Program-made: the position numbers and the translations under genes
Assembly (NCBI RefSeq): GCF_001885735.1
Contig: NZ_JXKG01000004.1
Location: 62,001 to 126,000 of the forward strand
Source: Enterococcus canintestini
Lineage (GTDB): Bacteria; Bacillota; Bacilli; Lactobacillales; Enterococcaceae
Length of the DNA stretch: 64,000 nucleotides
Direction: 5' to 3'
In this document: in pieces, positions 44,231 to 51,885 of the stretch
Position numbering within the stretch: the stretch's first letter is position 1
Layout of the letters: each line of letters opens with the position of its first letter
Notes under the pieces: model-generated
Databases searched by the model: none
Seen by the model: the letters and a program-made list of their open reading frames with translations, nothing else
Told to the model about the DNA's origin: nothing

Positions 44231-46030
44231 ATGATTGTTGATTTTATTATTTTAACGTTGTTGTTTAGTATTGGGATACTCATGATAAATTTTTTAATCT
44301 TAGTACTAGAAAAAGATAGCTCGCGTAAAGGGATGGCCGTCTTAACAGTAATGGAATTACTAATAATGGCAGTTTTTTTATATCTGGTACTACCAAGTAA
44401 AAATTTAAGTTCTCTTTTGTGGTACAACTTATGGGGAGCTTTTGCTGCTGTTTTAATTGCAAGTCTATATTTGGCCATTAAAAAAGCGGGCAAAAAAATT
44501 GGTAAGAAGATACCAGCGGCTAATGAAAAACGTGTGGATGTTACTCCTGAAACCAAACTAGCAATGGGGCAATTAGGAAAAGTCTTTGCGGCGGTAGTGG
44601 TGTTGATGGGAGTATTATTTGCAGTTTCCAAAATTAGCGGGATTACCTCTATTGATGAAGTTTATTCTTCTATTCCCGCAAAAACAAAGGAAAAAGCAGA
44701 AGTGCTAACTTCAACTAAAGAAACACCAATCGCCATTGCTCCTGATATGGCGAAGCGAAAAATGCTGCAGAAGTTTTCAGTCATTCCCAATTCGAATATG
44801 TTTACATTAGATGGGATTACTGCTCAGACAATCAATGGTGAGTATGTTTATGTAGCAACTGTGGAATACAATGGCTTTTTCAAATGGCTTAAACTCGGTG
44901 AAGTTCCCGGTTATTTCAAAATTAGTGCTACAGACATAAATGCCCAACCTGAATTTGTCAAAGAGCCATTGAAATACACACCGTCTGCTTTTTTCAACCA
45001 AGATGCAGGACGCAAAATTTATGCTGCTTTTCCTGGTTATGCTTCATATGGGAAAATCAATTTAGAGATTGATGATAAAGGGATACCTTATTATATTCAA
45101 ACTTTATACAAAGAATATGGTGTAACCGGGCTAATGCATTATAATCAATTCAAAACAGCCGTGCTAAACGCACAAACAGGCGAAGTTAAATTATATGACA
45201 GTAAAAAAGCACCTGCTTTTGTGGATGCGCCGATTACATCGGCTGCGGCTAATAGTATGAATGAATTCTTTGGACGTTATGGCCAAGGCTGGTGGAATCA
45301 ATTTGTCTTTGGCGCTAAAAAAGATGTCAAAGTCCCAACTGATAACGGTATTTATGCTTCTGGTCAATTAACACCGATGTTGAGCAAAGAAGGCCAGTTA
45401 AATTATTTCACCGACTTTACCAGTGGTGATGATGATCAAGATTCTGCTTTAGGTTATTCCTTAATTGATGCGCGCAGTGGCCAACTGACCTATTACCGCG
45501 ATTCAGAAGTTGGGATAATGGATAGTGACGGTGCAATCTCCATTGCTGCAAAAATTTATCCCGAAAAGAAATGGGATGCTGAGATGCCAGTCTTATATAA
45601 TATTGATGGAGTGCCCACGTGGATTGTGTCGTTAATGGATACAAAAGGTATTTTCAAAAAATATGTTTACATTAATGCAGTGGATAACGATATTGTCGTA
45701 GACGCTGAAAATGCGCAAAATGCATTGGATGCTTATCGGATTGAGCTTGCAACAAAAGGAAGCAACAATAGTAGTACCCAAGCAGATGCTTTAACCCAAA
45801 AAAGTGGTATAGTACAACGTGTTGTCGTACTCGCCAATGGCAACAATACCGTAGTGTCTTTCTTATTAAAAGACGACCGAACAGTTTATAGTGTTAATTC
45901 AAATAATAGTCCGTATGCTATCTTCATCAAAGAAGGGGATAATGTAACTTTTAAAGCTAACGTGACGGCTGATCAAACCGCAGCCAGTATTCAAGATTTA
46001 ACCGTTGAAGGTTTAGGTACAAAAAAATAA
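44231..46030 (+). CDS. Large uncharacterised membrane protein
   Basis: About 599 residues. Four N-terminal membrane helices (VDFIILTLLFSIGILMINFL; MELLIMAVFLYLVL; WGAFAAVLIASLYLAI; VFAAVVVLMGVLFAV) precede a ~450-residue extracytoplasmic region rich in beta strands. That region has repeated motifs of the GQLTPMLSKEGQLNYFTDF / SGQLTYYRDSE type and an ATVEYNGFFKWLKLGEVPGYF block. The ATG at 44231 is used; GTG and TTG codons just upstream are alternatives, and AAGAAAGAG is a weak ribosome site. Family unknown. Hairpin repeats flank the gene on both sides. Confidence 0.78.
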   Translation: MIVDFIILTLLFSIGILMINFLILVLEKDSSRKGMAVLTVMELLIMAVFLYLVLPSKNLSSLLWYNLWGAFAAVLIASLYLAIKKAGKKIGKKIPAANEKRVDVTPETKLAMGQLGKVFAAVVVLMGVLFAVSKISGITSIDEVYSSIPAKTKEKAEVLTSTKETPIAIAPDMAKRKMLQKFSVIPNSNMFTLDGITAQTINGEYVYVATVEYNGFFKWLKLGEVPGYFKISATDINAQPEFVKEPLKYTPSAFFNQDAGRKIYAAFPGYASYGKINLEIDDKGIPYYIQTLYKEYGVTGLMHYNQFKTAVLNAQTGEVKLYDSKKAPAFVDAPITSAAANSMNEFFGRYGQGWWNQFVFGAKKDVKVPTDNGIYASGQLTPMLSKEGQLNYFTDFTSGDDDQDSALGYSLIDARSGQLTYYRDSEVGIMDSDGAISIAAKIYPEKKWDAEMPVLYNIDGVPTWIVSLMDTKGIFKKYVYINAVDNDIVVDAENAQNALDAYRIELATKGSNNSSTQADALTQKSGIVQRVVVLANGNNTVVSFLLKDDRTVYSVNSNNSPYAIFIKEGDNVTFKANVTADQTAASIQDLTVEGLGTKK

Positions 46031-46044
46031 GACGATTTAGCGTC

Positions 46045-46083
46045 AAAGGGGTTGTGATAGAAGTCTTATCACAGCTCCTTTTT
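46045..46083 (+). terminator. Terminator after the large membrane-protein gene
   Basis: AAAGGGGTTGTGATA pairs with TATCACAGCTCCTTT, then more T residues. The arm resembles the gshAB terminator (GGTTGTGACAGAAG). Confidence 0.85.
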
Positions 46084-46093
46084 AGGAATAAAC

Positions 46094-46200
46094 AGTGTGA
46101 CAGAAGTAACTTTTTTATAAATCGAAATTTCGCAAAAATTAGAAAAAATTTTTCTTAAAATTTCGTCTTATTGCTTGAAGCTGACCGCTTTTGTTGCAAC
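46094..46200 (+). repeat. Long-hairpin repeat, copy R4
   Basis: Starts AGTGTGACAGAAGTAACTTTT and ends TCTTATTGCTTGAAGCTGACCGCTTTTGTTGCAACC, with a central AAATTTCGCAAAAATTAGAAAAAATTTTTC. It is the closest relative of copy R1 and likewise follows a TTGTGA-armed terminator. Confidence 0.7.
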
Positions 46201-46276
46201 CTCTTTTACAATTGCAATATTAAGTATAAAATGAGGGTACTTTGTAAAATGAGTGGAAATAAAGGAGGAGTTTTTC

Positions 46277-46831
46277 TTGGCAATTATTTTAGCATCACAA
46301 TCACCTAGACGAAAAGAGTTGTTATCTCGCTTGGTAGCTGACTTTAAAGTGGAGCCAGCAGATATTGACGAAACGGTAAAAGAAACAGATCGACCAGAAG
46401 AATATGTTGTTCATATGGCAAAAGAAAAAGCAAAGGTTGTAGCTGAAAAGCATCCTAAAGATTTGGTCATTGCCAGTGACACGATTGTAGTTAATCACGG
46501 TCAAATTCTGGGCAAACCAACATCTCGAGAAGACGCTTTTGTGATGCTAAAAGATATGAGTGGCGGCATGCATCATGTTTACACAGCGGTGGTGATGCGT
46601 AAGGGTCACCAAATTTTACAAGAATTAGTACCAGCAAAAGTACTGTTTTTTGAGCTTAGTGATGCCGAAATCAATCGCTATTTGGATACTGGTGAATATG
46701 CCGATAAAGCTGGTGCTTATGGGATTCAGGGTCAGGCTAGTCTGTTTGTAAAAAAAGTTGATGGGGATTATTACAGCATTGTTGGTTTTCCTGTCGGTGT
46801 TGTCAATCAAATGTTAAAAAAAATTATCTAA
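46277..46831 (+). CDS. maf: Maf-type nucleoside triphosphate pyrophosphatase
   Basis: A 184-residue enzyme that hydrolyses non-canonical or modified nucleotides and can affect septation. Motifs: ASQSPRRKELL at the N-terminus, SDTIVVNHGQILGKPTSREDA, HHVYTAV and DKAGAYGIQGQ. The TTG at 46277 is preferred because AAAGGAGGAG lies 6 bases upstream; the product then begins MAIILASQSPR, as in other Maf proteins. Confidence 0.93.
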   Translation: MAIILASQSPRRKELLSRLVADFKVEPADIDETVKETDRPEEYVVHMAKEKAKVVAEKHPKDLVIASDTIVVNHGQILGKPTSREDAFVMLKDMSGGMHHVYTAVVMRKGHQILQELVPAKVLFFELSDAEINRYLDTGEYADKAGAYGIQGQASLFVKKVDGDYYSIVGFPVGVVNQMLKKII

Positions 46832-46968
46832 AAATTCTGCGCAGCAATTAATGTATCTAAATTCAGCCTAAAACTGTTTTGACGCAACATTAAGGGCTGC
46901 GTATTTATAAGCATAAAATTTTTGCTTTTAATTAGATGAGCGTACTATTTTCTTAAGAGGTGATTACG

Positions 46969-47397
46969 ATGGATAAAGAAGAATTGAAAAAGAAATTAAC
47001 ACCAGAAGAGTATGCTGTAACCCAAGAAAATGCCACTGAACGTCCTTTTACCGGAAAATATGACGATTTTTATGAAAAAGGCATTTATGTGGATGTCGTT
47101 AGCGGGGAACCTTTATTTGCTTCGACTGATAAATATGACGCTGGTTGTGGTTGGCCTGCTTTTTCAAAACCAATTGAAAAACGAGGAGTCAAAGAAAAAG
47201 CTGATTTTTCTCATGGTATGCATCGGGTAGAAGTCCGCAGTAAAAATGCCGATTCCCATTTAGGTCATGTTTTTAGCGATGGACCAAAAGATGCAGGAGG
47301 CTTGCGGTATTGCATTAATTCTGCTGCACTAAAATTTATTCCAAAAGCAGAAATGGAAGCTGCGGGGTACGGGGAGTATTTACCCCTTGTGAAATAG
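46969..47397 (+). CDS. msrB: Peptide methionine-R-sulfoxide reductase
   Basis: A 142-residue MsrB repairing methionine-R-sulfoxide in proteins. The catalytic block is [14 protein letters not shown] (Cys near residue 118), with DAGCGWPAF and [10 protein letters not shown] also present. Both CxxC zinc pairs of the zinc-containing type are absent, as in other Firmicute MsrB proteins. AAGAGGTGA precedes the ATG. A separate MsrA is not in the window. Confidence 0.94.
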   Translation: MDKEELKKKLTPEEYAVTQENATERPFTGKYDDFYEKGIYVDVVSGEPLFASTDKYDAGCGWPAFSKPIEKRGVKEKADFSHGMHRVEVRSKNADSHLGHVFSDGPKDAGGLRYCINSAALKFIPKAEMEAAGYGEYLPLVK

Positions 47398-47463
47398 TCA
47401 GCTTTTGTCTGGTGCCAAACTATGCTACAATAAGGGGAACGTATGTACAGGAAGGACAAAAAA

Positions 47464-48057
47464 ATGTACGAGTATTTAATCGGTAAAATTACAGGCGTTA
47501 CCCCCGCATATATTGTTTTAGAAAATCATGGAATTGGGTATCAAATCGCAGTAGGAAATCCATATCGCTTTAAAGAACAAGAAGAGGTTAAAGTATATGT
47601 GCAACAAGTTATTCGCGAAGATGCTCACGTTTTATATGGTTTCAAACAATTAGCAGAAAAACAACTTTTTTTACGCTTGATTAGTGTTTCTGGTATCGGA
47701 CCAAAATCGGCTTTGGCTATTATGGCCGGCGAAGAGCATACTGGCATGATTAATGCGATTGAGTCAGGCGATGTTACTTATTTAACAAAATTTCCCGGTG
47801 TGGGGAAAAAGACCGCACAGCAAATGATCTTAGATTTAAAAGGAAAATTAGGCGATCTTTACGATCCGCAATTGAATTTGGAGCTCTTACCACAAGCAAA
47901 TGGCAAAGTAGCATTAACAGAAGCAATGGAGGCGTTAACTGCTTTGGGGTATAGTGCAAAAGAAGTCAAAAAAGTTGAGAAAACTTTGGCAAATGAAGAA
48001 ATGCAAACAACAGATGAGTATTTACGTGCGGCCTTAAAACTTGTGATGAAAAAATAG
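47464..48057 (+). CDS. ruvA: Holliday junction DNA helicase subunit RuvA
   Basis: A 197-residue protein that binds four-way DNA junctions and loads RuvB. The N-terminal OB fold ([28 protein letters not shown]), helix-hairpin-helix repeats ([28 protein letters not shown]) and C-terminal RuvB-contacting domain ([15 protein letters not shown]) are all present. The ATG at 47464 follows AGGAAGGA. ruvB follows after 15 bases. Confidence 0.96.
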   Translation: MYEYLIGKITGVTPAYIVLENHGIGYQIAVGNPYRFKEQEEVKVYVQQVIREDAHVLYGFKQLAEKQLFLRLISVSGIGPKSALAIMAGEEHTGMINAIESGDVTYLTKFPGVGKKTAQQMILDLKGKLGDLYDPQLNLELLPQANGKVALTEAMEALTALGYSAKEVKKVEKTLANEEMQTTDEYLRAALKLVMKK

Positions 48058-48072
48058 AAAGGAGGGGAAATT

Positions 48073-49071
48073 GTGACAGAAGAACGACTTGTCTCACCCG
48101 AAAAAGAAACGACCGAACAACTCATTGAAAAATCATTACGGCCCCAGTTTTTATCCCAGTATATCGGTCAAGATAAAGTGAAACATGAACTATCTATTTA
48201 TATCGCTGCGGCTAAAAGTCGTGAAGAGTCTTTAGACCACGTCTTGCTTTACGGACCACCTGGATTAGGGAAAACGACTATGGCAATGGTTATTGCCAAT
48301 GAGATGAATGTCAACATTCGAACGACAAGTGGTCCAGCTATTGAAAAACCAGGCGATCTGGTGGCGATTTTAAATGAACTAGAAGCTGGCGATGTTTTAT
48401 TTATTGATGAAATTCATCGTCTGCCCCGAGTAGCTGAAGAAATGTTGTATTCGGCCATGGAAGATTTTTATGTGGATATTATGGTTGGACAAGGACCAAC
48501 AGCCCATCCTGTTCACTTTCCTTTACCTCCTTTTACCTTAGTAGGGGCGACAACGCGGGCGGGTATGCTTTCTGCACCTTTACGAGATCGTTTTGGTATT
48601 ATCAGCCATTTGGAATATTATCAAGAAGCTGATTTAAAAGAGATTGTTTTGCGTTCAGCGGATATTTTTGCTACAGATATTGTTGCAACTGGTGCCCATG
48701 AAATTGCCCGGCGCTCGCGGGGAACCCCCCGAATTGCCAACCGCCTTTTAAAACGCGTGCGAGATTTTGCCCAAGTGGAAGCGGATGGTATAATTGATGA
48801 TAAAATCGCCGCGCGCGCTTTACAGTTGTTGCAAGTTGATGAAGCTGGACTTGATTATGTCGATCAAAAATTAATTAAAACGATGATTGAATTATATGGT
48901 GGTGGACCAGTAGGCTTGAGTACGCTAGCGGTTAATATTGGTGAAGAAACCGAAACAGTGGAAGATATGTATGAACCTTTTTTAATTCAAAAAGGATTTT
49001 TGAAACGTACTCCTCGTGGGCGAATTGCGACTGGCTTAGCCTATGAACATTTTGGTTATCCTTATGAGTAA
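48073..49071 (+). CDS. ruvB: Holliday junction DNA helicase motor RuvB
   Basis: A 332-residue AAA+ motor. Walker [10 protein letters not shown] (near residue 61), Walker B LFIDEIHR, sensor 1 GATTRAGML, arginine finger PLRDRFG and sensor 2 [11 protein letters not shown] are intact. GTG start after AAAGGAGG. Coupled with ruvA. Confidence 0.97.
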   Translation: MTEERLVSPEKETTEQLIEKSLRPQFLSQYIGQDKVKHELSIYIAAAKSREESLDHVLLYGPPGLGKTTMAMVIANEMNVNIRTTSGPAIEKPGDLVAILNELEAGDVLFIDEIHRLPRVAEEMLYSAMEDFYVDIMVGQGPTAHPVHFPLPPFTLVGATTRAGMLSAPLRDRFGIISHLEYYQEADLKEIVLRSADIFATDIVATGAHEIARRSRGTPRIANRLLKRVRDFAQVEADGIIDDKIAARALQLLQVDEAGLDYVDQKLIKTMIELYGGGPVGLSTLAVNIGEETETVEDMYEPFLIQKGFLKRTPRGRIATGLAYEHFGYPYE

Positions 49072-49085
49072 TGGAGTGTGTTGGG

Positions 49086-49652
49086 ATGGCAGTTAACCAA
49101 ACAAAATTAAAGATTGCAACAGCATTAATTGAGCTAGTAGCAAAAACGGATTACAGTAAAATTAGTGTGCAAATGATTGCAAAAAAAGCGGGAATTAACC
49201 GGCAAACTTTTTACTATCATTTTTCGGATAAAGATGAATTGCTCCGTTTTATTTATTACACAGAAGCATTAAATTTTCTAACTAGTGATGAATTATCACT
49301 GGCAAATTGGGAAGAACAAGTACTCCAAATGTTGCGGGCAATTTATCAGCGTCGCGAGTTTTATCGCAAAACAGTAGCGGACCGCAAAGAAATTTTAATT
49401 CGCGAATTTTCTAAAATTGTTGGGCGGCTTTTCCGCAAATTATTTGAAGACTTTGATACGGAAAATTATTTATCAGAATCAGATAAAGATTTTTATGGGC
49501 ACTTTTTTACCTATGGCTGTAGTGGAGTGTTGTTGGCTTGGATTGAAGATGATTACCCCGTCGCTCCTTTAGAAGTGGCGACGCAAATGTTTCGTTTGGC
49601 AAAAGACGTTGAGCTTTATTCTTATCGTTTATATCAACAAGAGGAGCAATAG
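49086..49652 (+). CDS. TetR-family transcriptional regulator
   Basis: A 188-residue regulator. The N-terminal helix-turn-helix is KISVQMIAKKAGINRQTFYYHFSDKDELL (about residues 24-52). The C-terminal region with FFTYGCSGVLLAWIEDDYPVAP resembles the DhaS-like TetR branch. GGAG lies 8 bases before the ATG at 49086. It is tightly packed between ruvB and a phosphatase gene. The target is not evident. Confidence 0.88.
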   Translation: MAVNQTKLKIATALIELVAKTDYSKISVQMIAKKAGINRQTFYYHFSDKDELLRFIYYTEALNFLTSDELSLANWEEQVLQMLRAIYQRREFYRKTVADRKEILIREFSKIVGRLFRKLFEDFDTENYLSESDKDFYGHFFTYGCSGVLLAWIEDDYPVAPLEVATQMFRLAKDVELYSYRLYQQEEQ

Positions 49653-50116
49653 TGAATATGGTGAGTAGTGTTTTATTTGTTTGTTTAGGTAATATTTGTC
49701 GTTCGCCAATGGCAGAAGGCTTGTTTGGAAAATTTGCACTTGAAAATGGCTACAAAATTCACGTGGATTCTGCTGCTACTAGTCGTTTTGAAGTGGGAAA
49801 TCCACCACATCCGGGTACAAAAAAGGTCTTGAAAAAAGCGGGTGTCGATTTTTCAGCGATGGTTTCCCGACAATTGCAACAAGAAGATTTTTATCGCTTT
49901 GACTATATCGTGGGAATGGATAAAGAAAATGTTCACGACATTTTGGCGATCGCACCTCATGATAAGAACGCTAAAGTTGCCACGTATTTATCAGTAGTTG
50001 AGGGAAAAGAAGACGACTCTATTCCAGATCCTTATTACACAGGTGATTTTGATGAAACCAAACAATTGATTGAAGCAGGATTAGCACCGTGGTTAGCGGT
50101 TTTGACTACTGTGTGA
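49652..50116 (+). CDS. Low-molecular-weight protein tyrosine phosphatase
   Basis: A 154-residue phosphatase. The P-loop CLGNICRSP (Cys near residue 11) has the C-x5-R-S signature, and the general acid is in the late DPYYTGD motif. The GTG at 49652 is kept because GAGGAG lies 6 bases upstream; an ATG at 49658 is possible. The first base overlaps the TetR stop. Such enzymes often act on capsule tyrosine kinases, but none is nearby. Confidence 0.92.
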   Translation: MNMVSSVLFVCLGNICRSPMAEGLFGKFALENGYKIHVDSAATSRFEVGNPPHPGTKKVLKKAGVDFSAMVSRQLQQEDFYRFDYIVGMDKENVHDILAIAPHDKNAKVATYLSVVEGKEDDSIPDPYYTGDFDETKQLIEAGLAPWLAVLTTV

Positions 50117-50187
50117 ACAATCAGAAAAACTTGTCTTTTTACAGAAATTTGATAAAATGTGCTTACTTATGAGAAGGGGTGGCGGCA

Positions 50188-50562
50188 ATGAAAGAAAAAA
50201 TGAATGTTAAAAAATTCGGCAATTTCGTGGCCAATACCTCGAATGCCTTATTAAAGGGATTTTTAAGCGATAGTATGGACAAAGAGCTGCAACAAAAGAT
50301 TTCAGTTGAAATGGCTGAAACGTTGGTTTTGGCGGCTGAAAAAGAAAGTTTGGTAGTTTTACAATTAGATGTAACCCCAAATAGCGTCAAGTATGAAACT
50401 GTTTATGGCTGGATTTTAAATAAACAATTAAATCCCAATCATTTAGTGATACAACCGCAAAATAAAGAACAGCCATTGCGGATGATTCCGTTAGAGCTGA
50501 TTCGCAAAGTGAGTATTTTAGATAAATCAGGACAACGAACAAGTATTACCCGACAACCATAA
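50188..50562 (+). CDS. Uncharacterised 124-residue protein
   Basis: A soluble protein, with a helical first half (MNVKKFGNFVANTSNALLKGFLSDSMDKELQQKISVEMAETL) and a beta-rich second half (SLVVLQLDVTPNSVKYETVYGWILN ... PLELIRKVSILDKSGQRTSI). AAGGGG lies 8 bases before the ATG. Single gene with a terminator. No family recognised. Confidence 0.72.
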   Translation: MKEKMNVKKFGNFVANTSNALLKGFLSDSMDKELQQKISVEMAETLVLAAEKESLVVLQLDVTPNSVKYETVYGWILNKQLNPNHLVIQPQNKEQPLRMIPLELIRKVSILDKSGQRTSITRQP

Positions 50563-50570
50563 AAGATTTT

Positions 50571-50603
50571 GCTGCGCAGCCAAAAAGCTTGCGCAGCTTT
50601 TTT
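50571..50603 (+). terminator. Terminator of the 124-residue gene
   Basis: GCTGCGCAGCC and GCTTGCGCAGC form a GC-rich stem around AAAAA, followed by TTTTTT. Confidence 0.92.
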
Positions 50604-50613
50604 GTCTCTAAAT

Positions 50614-50696
50614 AAAAAAGGGCCCGTCGCTAGGGAGGCGACGGGCAAGGAGTTAAAAATGAAAAAGTGTTAGTTAGGGTTGTTTGTTGGTACACT
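50614..50696 (-). ncRNA. Candidate small RNA with C-rich seeds
   Basis: On the minus strand a -10-like TATATA (50697-50702) is followed by ~50 unstructured bases including AACTCCTTGCC. Then comes a perfect 9-base stem GCCCGTCGC/GCGACGGGC with the loop CTCCCTA and a CCTTTTTTATTT tail. Both the single-stranded CTCCTT and the loop TCCC are complementary to ribosome binding sites, as in staphylococcal small RNAs with a UCCC motif. No clear -35 box is seen. Read on the plus strand the same DNA gives AAGGAG and a four-codon frame, the alternative reading. Confidence 0.45.
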
Positions 50697-50782
50697 TATA
50701 TAGTACAAATCATTTATGAATATTTTGTGAATCAAAGAAGCAAAAGTTAGGAAATATCCTTAAAAAAGTATTAAGCCTTAAA

Positions 50783-50874
50783 AGCAAAACAAACGTGTTC
50801 AACTCTTTAGCATTAACAGAATTTTTTGAAATTCCAGTTTATTGACGTAGAGAGCGAGTTCATAAGTTAGATAT
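50783..50874 (-). repeat. Long-hairpin repeat, degenerate copy R5
   Basis: On the minus strand: GAACTCGCTCTCTACGTCAATAA, then GGAATTTCAAAAAATTC, then AATGCTAAAGAGTTGAACACG and TTTGTTTTGCT. The left arm resembles unit 2 of the R3 array and the right arm resembles unit 1, so it looks hybrid. It is oriented like the upstream minus-strand metallopeptidase gene. Confidence 0.6.
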
Positions 50875-50918
50875 CCAATAAAATTGAAATAACTCAGGTC
50901 AAGCTTGCAAGCAATAAT

Positions 50919-50969
50919 AAAAAAAGACTGCTCAACTGATAAGTATATATCAGCTAAGCAGTCTTTTAT
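50919..50969. terminator. Terminator after the metallopeptidase gene
   Basis: AAAAGACTGCT...CTGATA pairs with TATCAG...AAGCAGTCTTTT around AGTATA. A and T runs on both sides permit use from either strand; the minus-strand gene ends 10 bases away. Confidence 0.85.
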
Positions 50970-50978
50970 TCCTAAGAT

Positions 50979-51863
50979 TTAGAGACTTAAATTATAAGTA
51001 CTAAATGTATCACCGTGTTTTAAATCACCATATTGGTAACCACGCTTAAACCAGTCCACACGCTGCTCAGAAGTACCGTGAGTAAAGCTGTCAGGAACAA
51101 CATATCCTTGAGCTTCTTGTTGTAAGGTATCATCACCAATTTGATTAGCCGCTTGGATGGCTTCATCAATATCACCGACTTCTAAAATTGGTTGGCCTTG
51201 GTAAGTTTTATTGGCTAAATAACGAGCAAAGCAGCCCGCAAAATAATCGGCTTGTAACTCTAAGGCTACGCTATAGCGATTATACTGTTTTTCCGAAAGG
51301 CGGCTACGTAAGCGTTCCATCTTATCTGAAGTGCCCAATTCATATTGAACGTGGTGACCTACTTCATGGGCAATAACATAAGCCATAGCAAAATCTCCTG
51401 TTGCGCCAAAACGTTGGGATAATTCTTCTTGGAAACTTAAATCCAAATAAACTTTTTGATCGCCAGGACAATAAAAAGGTCCCACAGCAGAGGAGGCTTG
51501 ACCACATGCTGAACGCACGCTACCACTATATAAAACCAAAGTCGGATTTTCATAGCTTTGTTGGTATTGGGCATATTCAGGTTGTTTAAATTCAGCGTTC
51601 CAATAATCTTCCAAGTGCCCAAAAACAACACTGGCAAACTCTTTTTGCTCATCAGTTCCAGTTGGTTGTTGGGTGGTAGTTGGACTATTTTCACTGCCTA
51701 AAAGCGAACCTAAGTCGATATTCCCCCCAGAAAAGAAGAGAGAAAATAAAACGATAAGTAGTAGCCCGATTCCACCACCGCCGATTACGCCACCGGATAA
51801 TCCACCAGAACTACTACGGCGATCTTCAACATTTTTACTTTGTCGGTCACCTTTCCACCGCAT
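50979..51863 (-). CDS. Neutral zinc metallopeptidase (YpfJ family)
   Basis: A 294-residue protein with a glycine-rich N-terminus, one membrane helix (IGLLLIVLFSLFF, about residues 32-44), and an extracytoplasmic zinc-protease domain. The zinc motif is VIAHEVGHHVQ (near residue 163), with the third ligand probably in ELQADYFAGCFA. It matches the putative neutral zinc metallopeptidase (YpfJ) family; the substrate is unknown. GGAGGGT precedes the ATG. The Mga-type gene ends 22 bases upstream, so they may be co-transcribed. Confidence 0.9.
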   Translation of the reverse strand: MRWKGDRQSKNVEDRRSSSGGLSGGVIGGGGIGLLLIVLFSLFFSGGNIDLGSLLGSENSPTTTQQPTGTDEQKEFASVVFGHLEDYWNAEFKQPEYAQYQQSYENPTLVLYSGSVRSACGQASSAVGPFYCPGDQKVYLDLSFQEELSQRFGATGDFAMAYVIAHEVGHHVQYELGTSDKMERLRSRLSEKQYNRYSVALELQADYFAGCFARYLANKTYQGQPILEVGDIDEAIQAANQIGDDTLQQEAQGYVVPDSFTHGTSEQRVDWFKRGYQYGDLKHGDTFSTYNLSL

Positions 51864-51885
51864 GAGATACCCTCCTTAACTGCTA

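Noticed and set aside
44143-44631. 162-codon minus-strand frame opposite the large membrane protein gene
   Set aside because: Antisense shadow of the membrane helices on the plus strand, with no ribosome site and no recognisable domain.
43540-46200. Composite transposon around the large membrane protein gene
   Set aside because: The flanking repeats are not identical, carry no transposase gene, and similar copies occur singly elsewhere, so there is no direct evidence of transposition.
46837-46903. Terminator between maf and msrB
   Set aside because: GCGCAGCA.TTAATG and CATTAA..GCTGCG can pair, but there is no T run and there are mismatches.
50650-50676. Four-codon plus-strand frame (MKKC) after AAGGAG
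   Set aside because: The ribosome site is good, but no regulated gene follows on that strand; the minus-strand small RNA explains the hairpin and T tract better. Kept only as an alternative.
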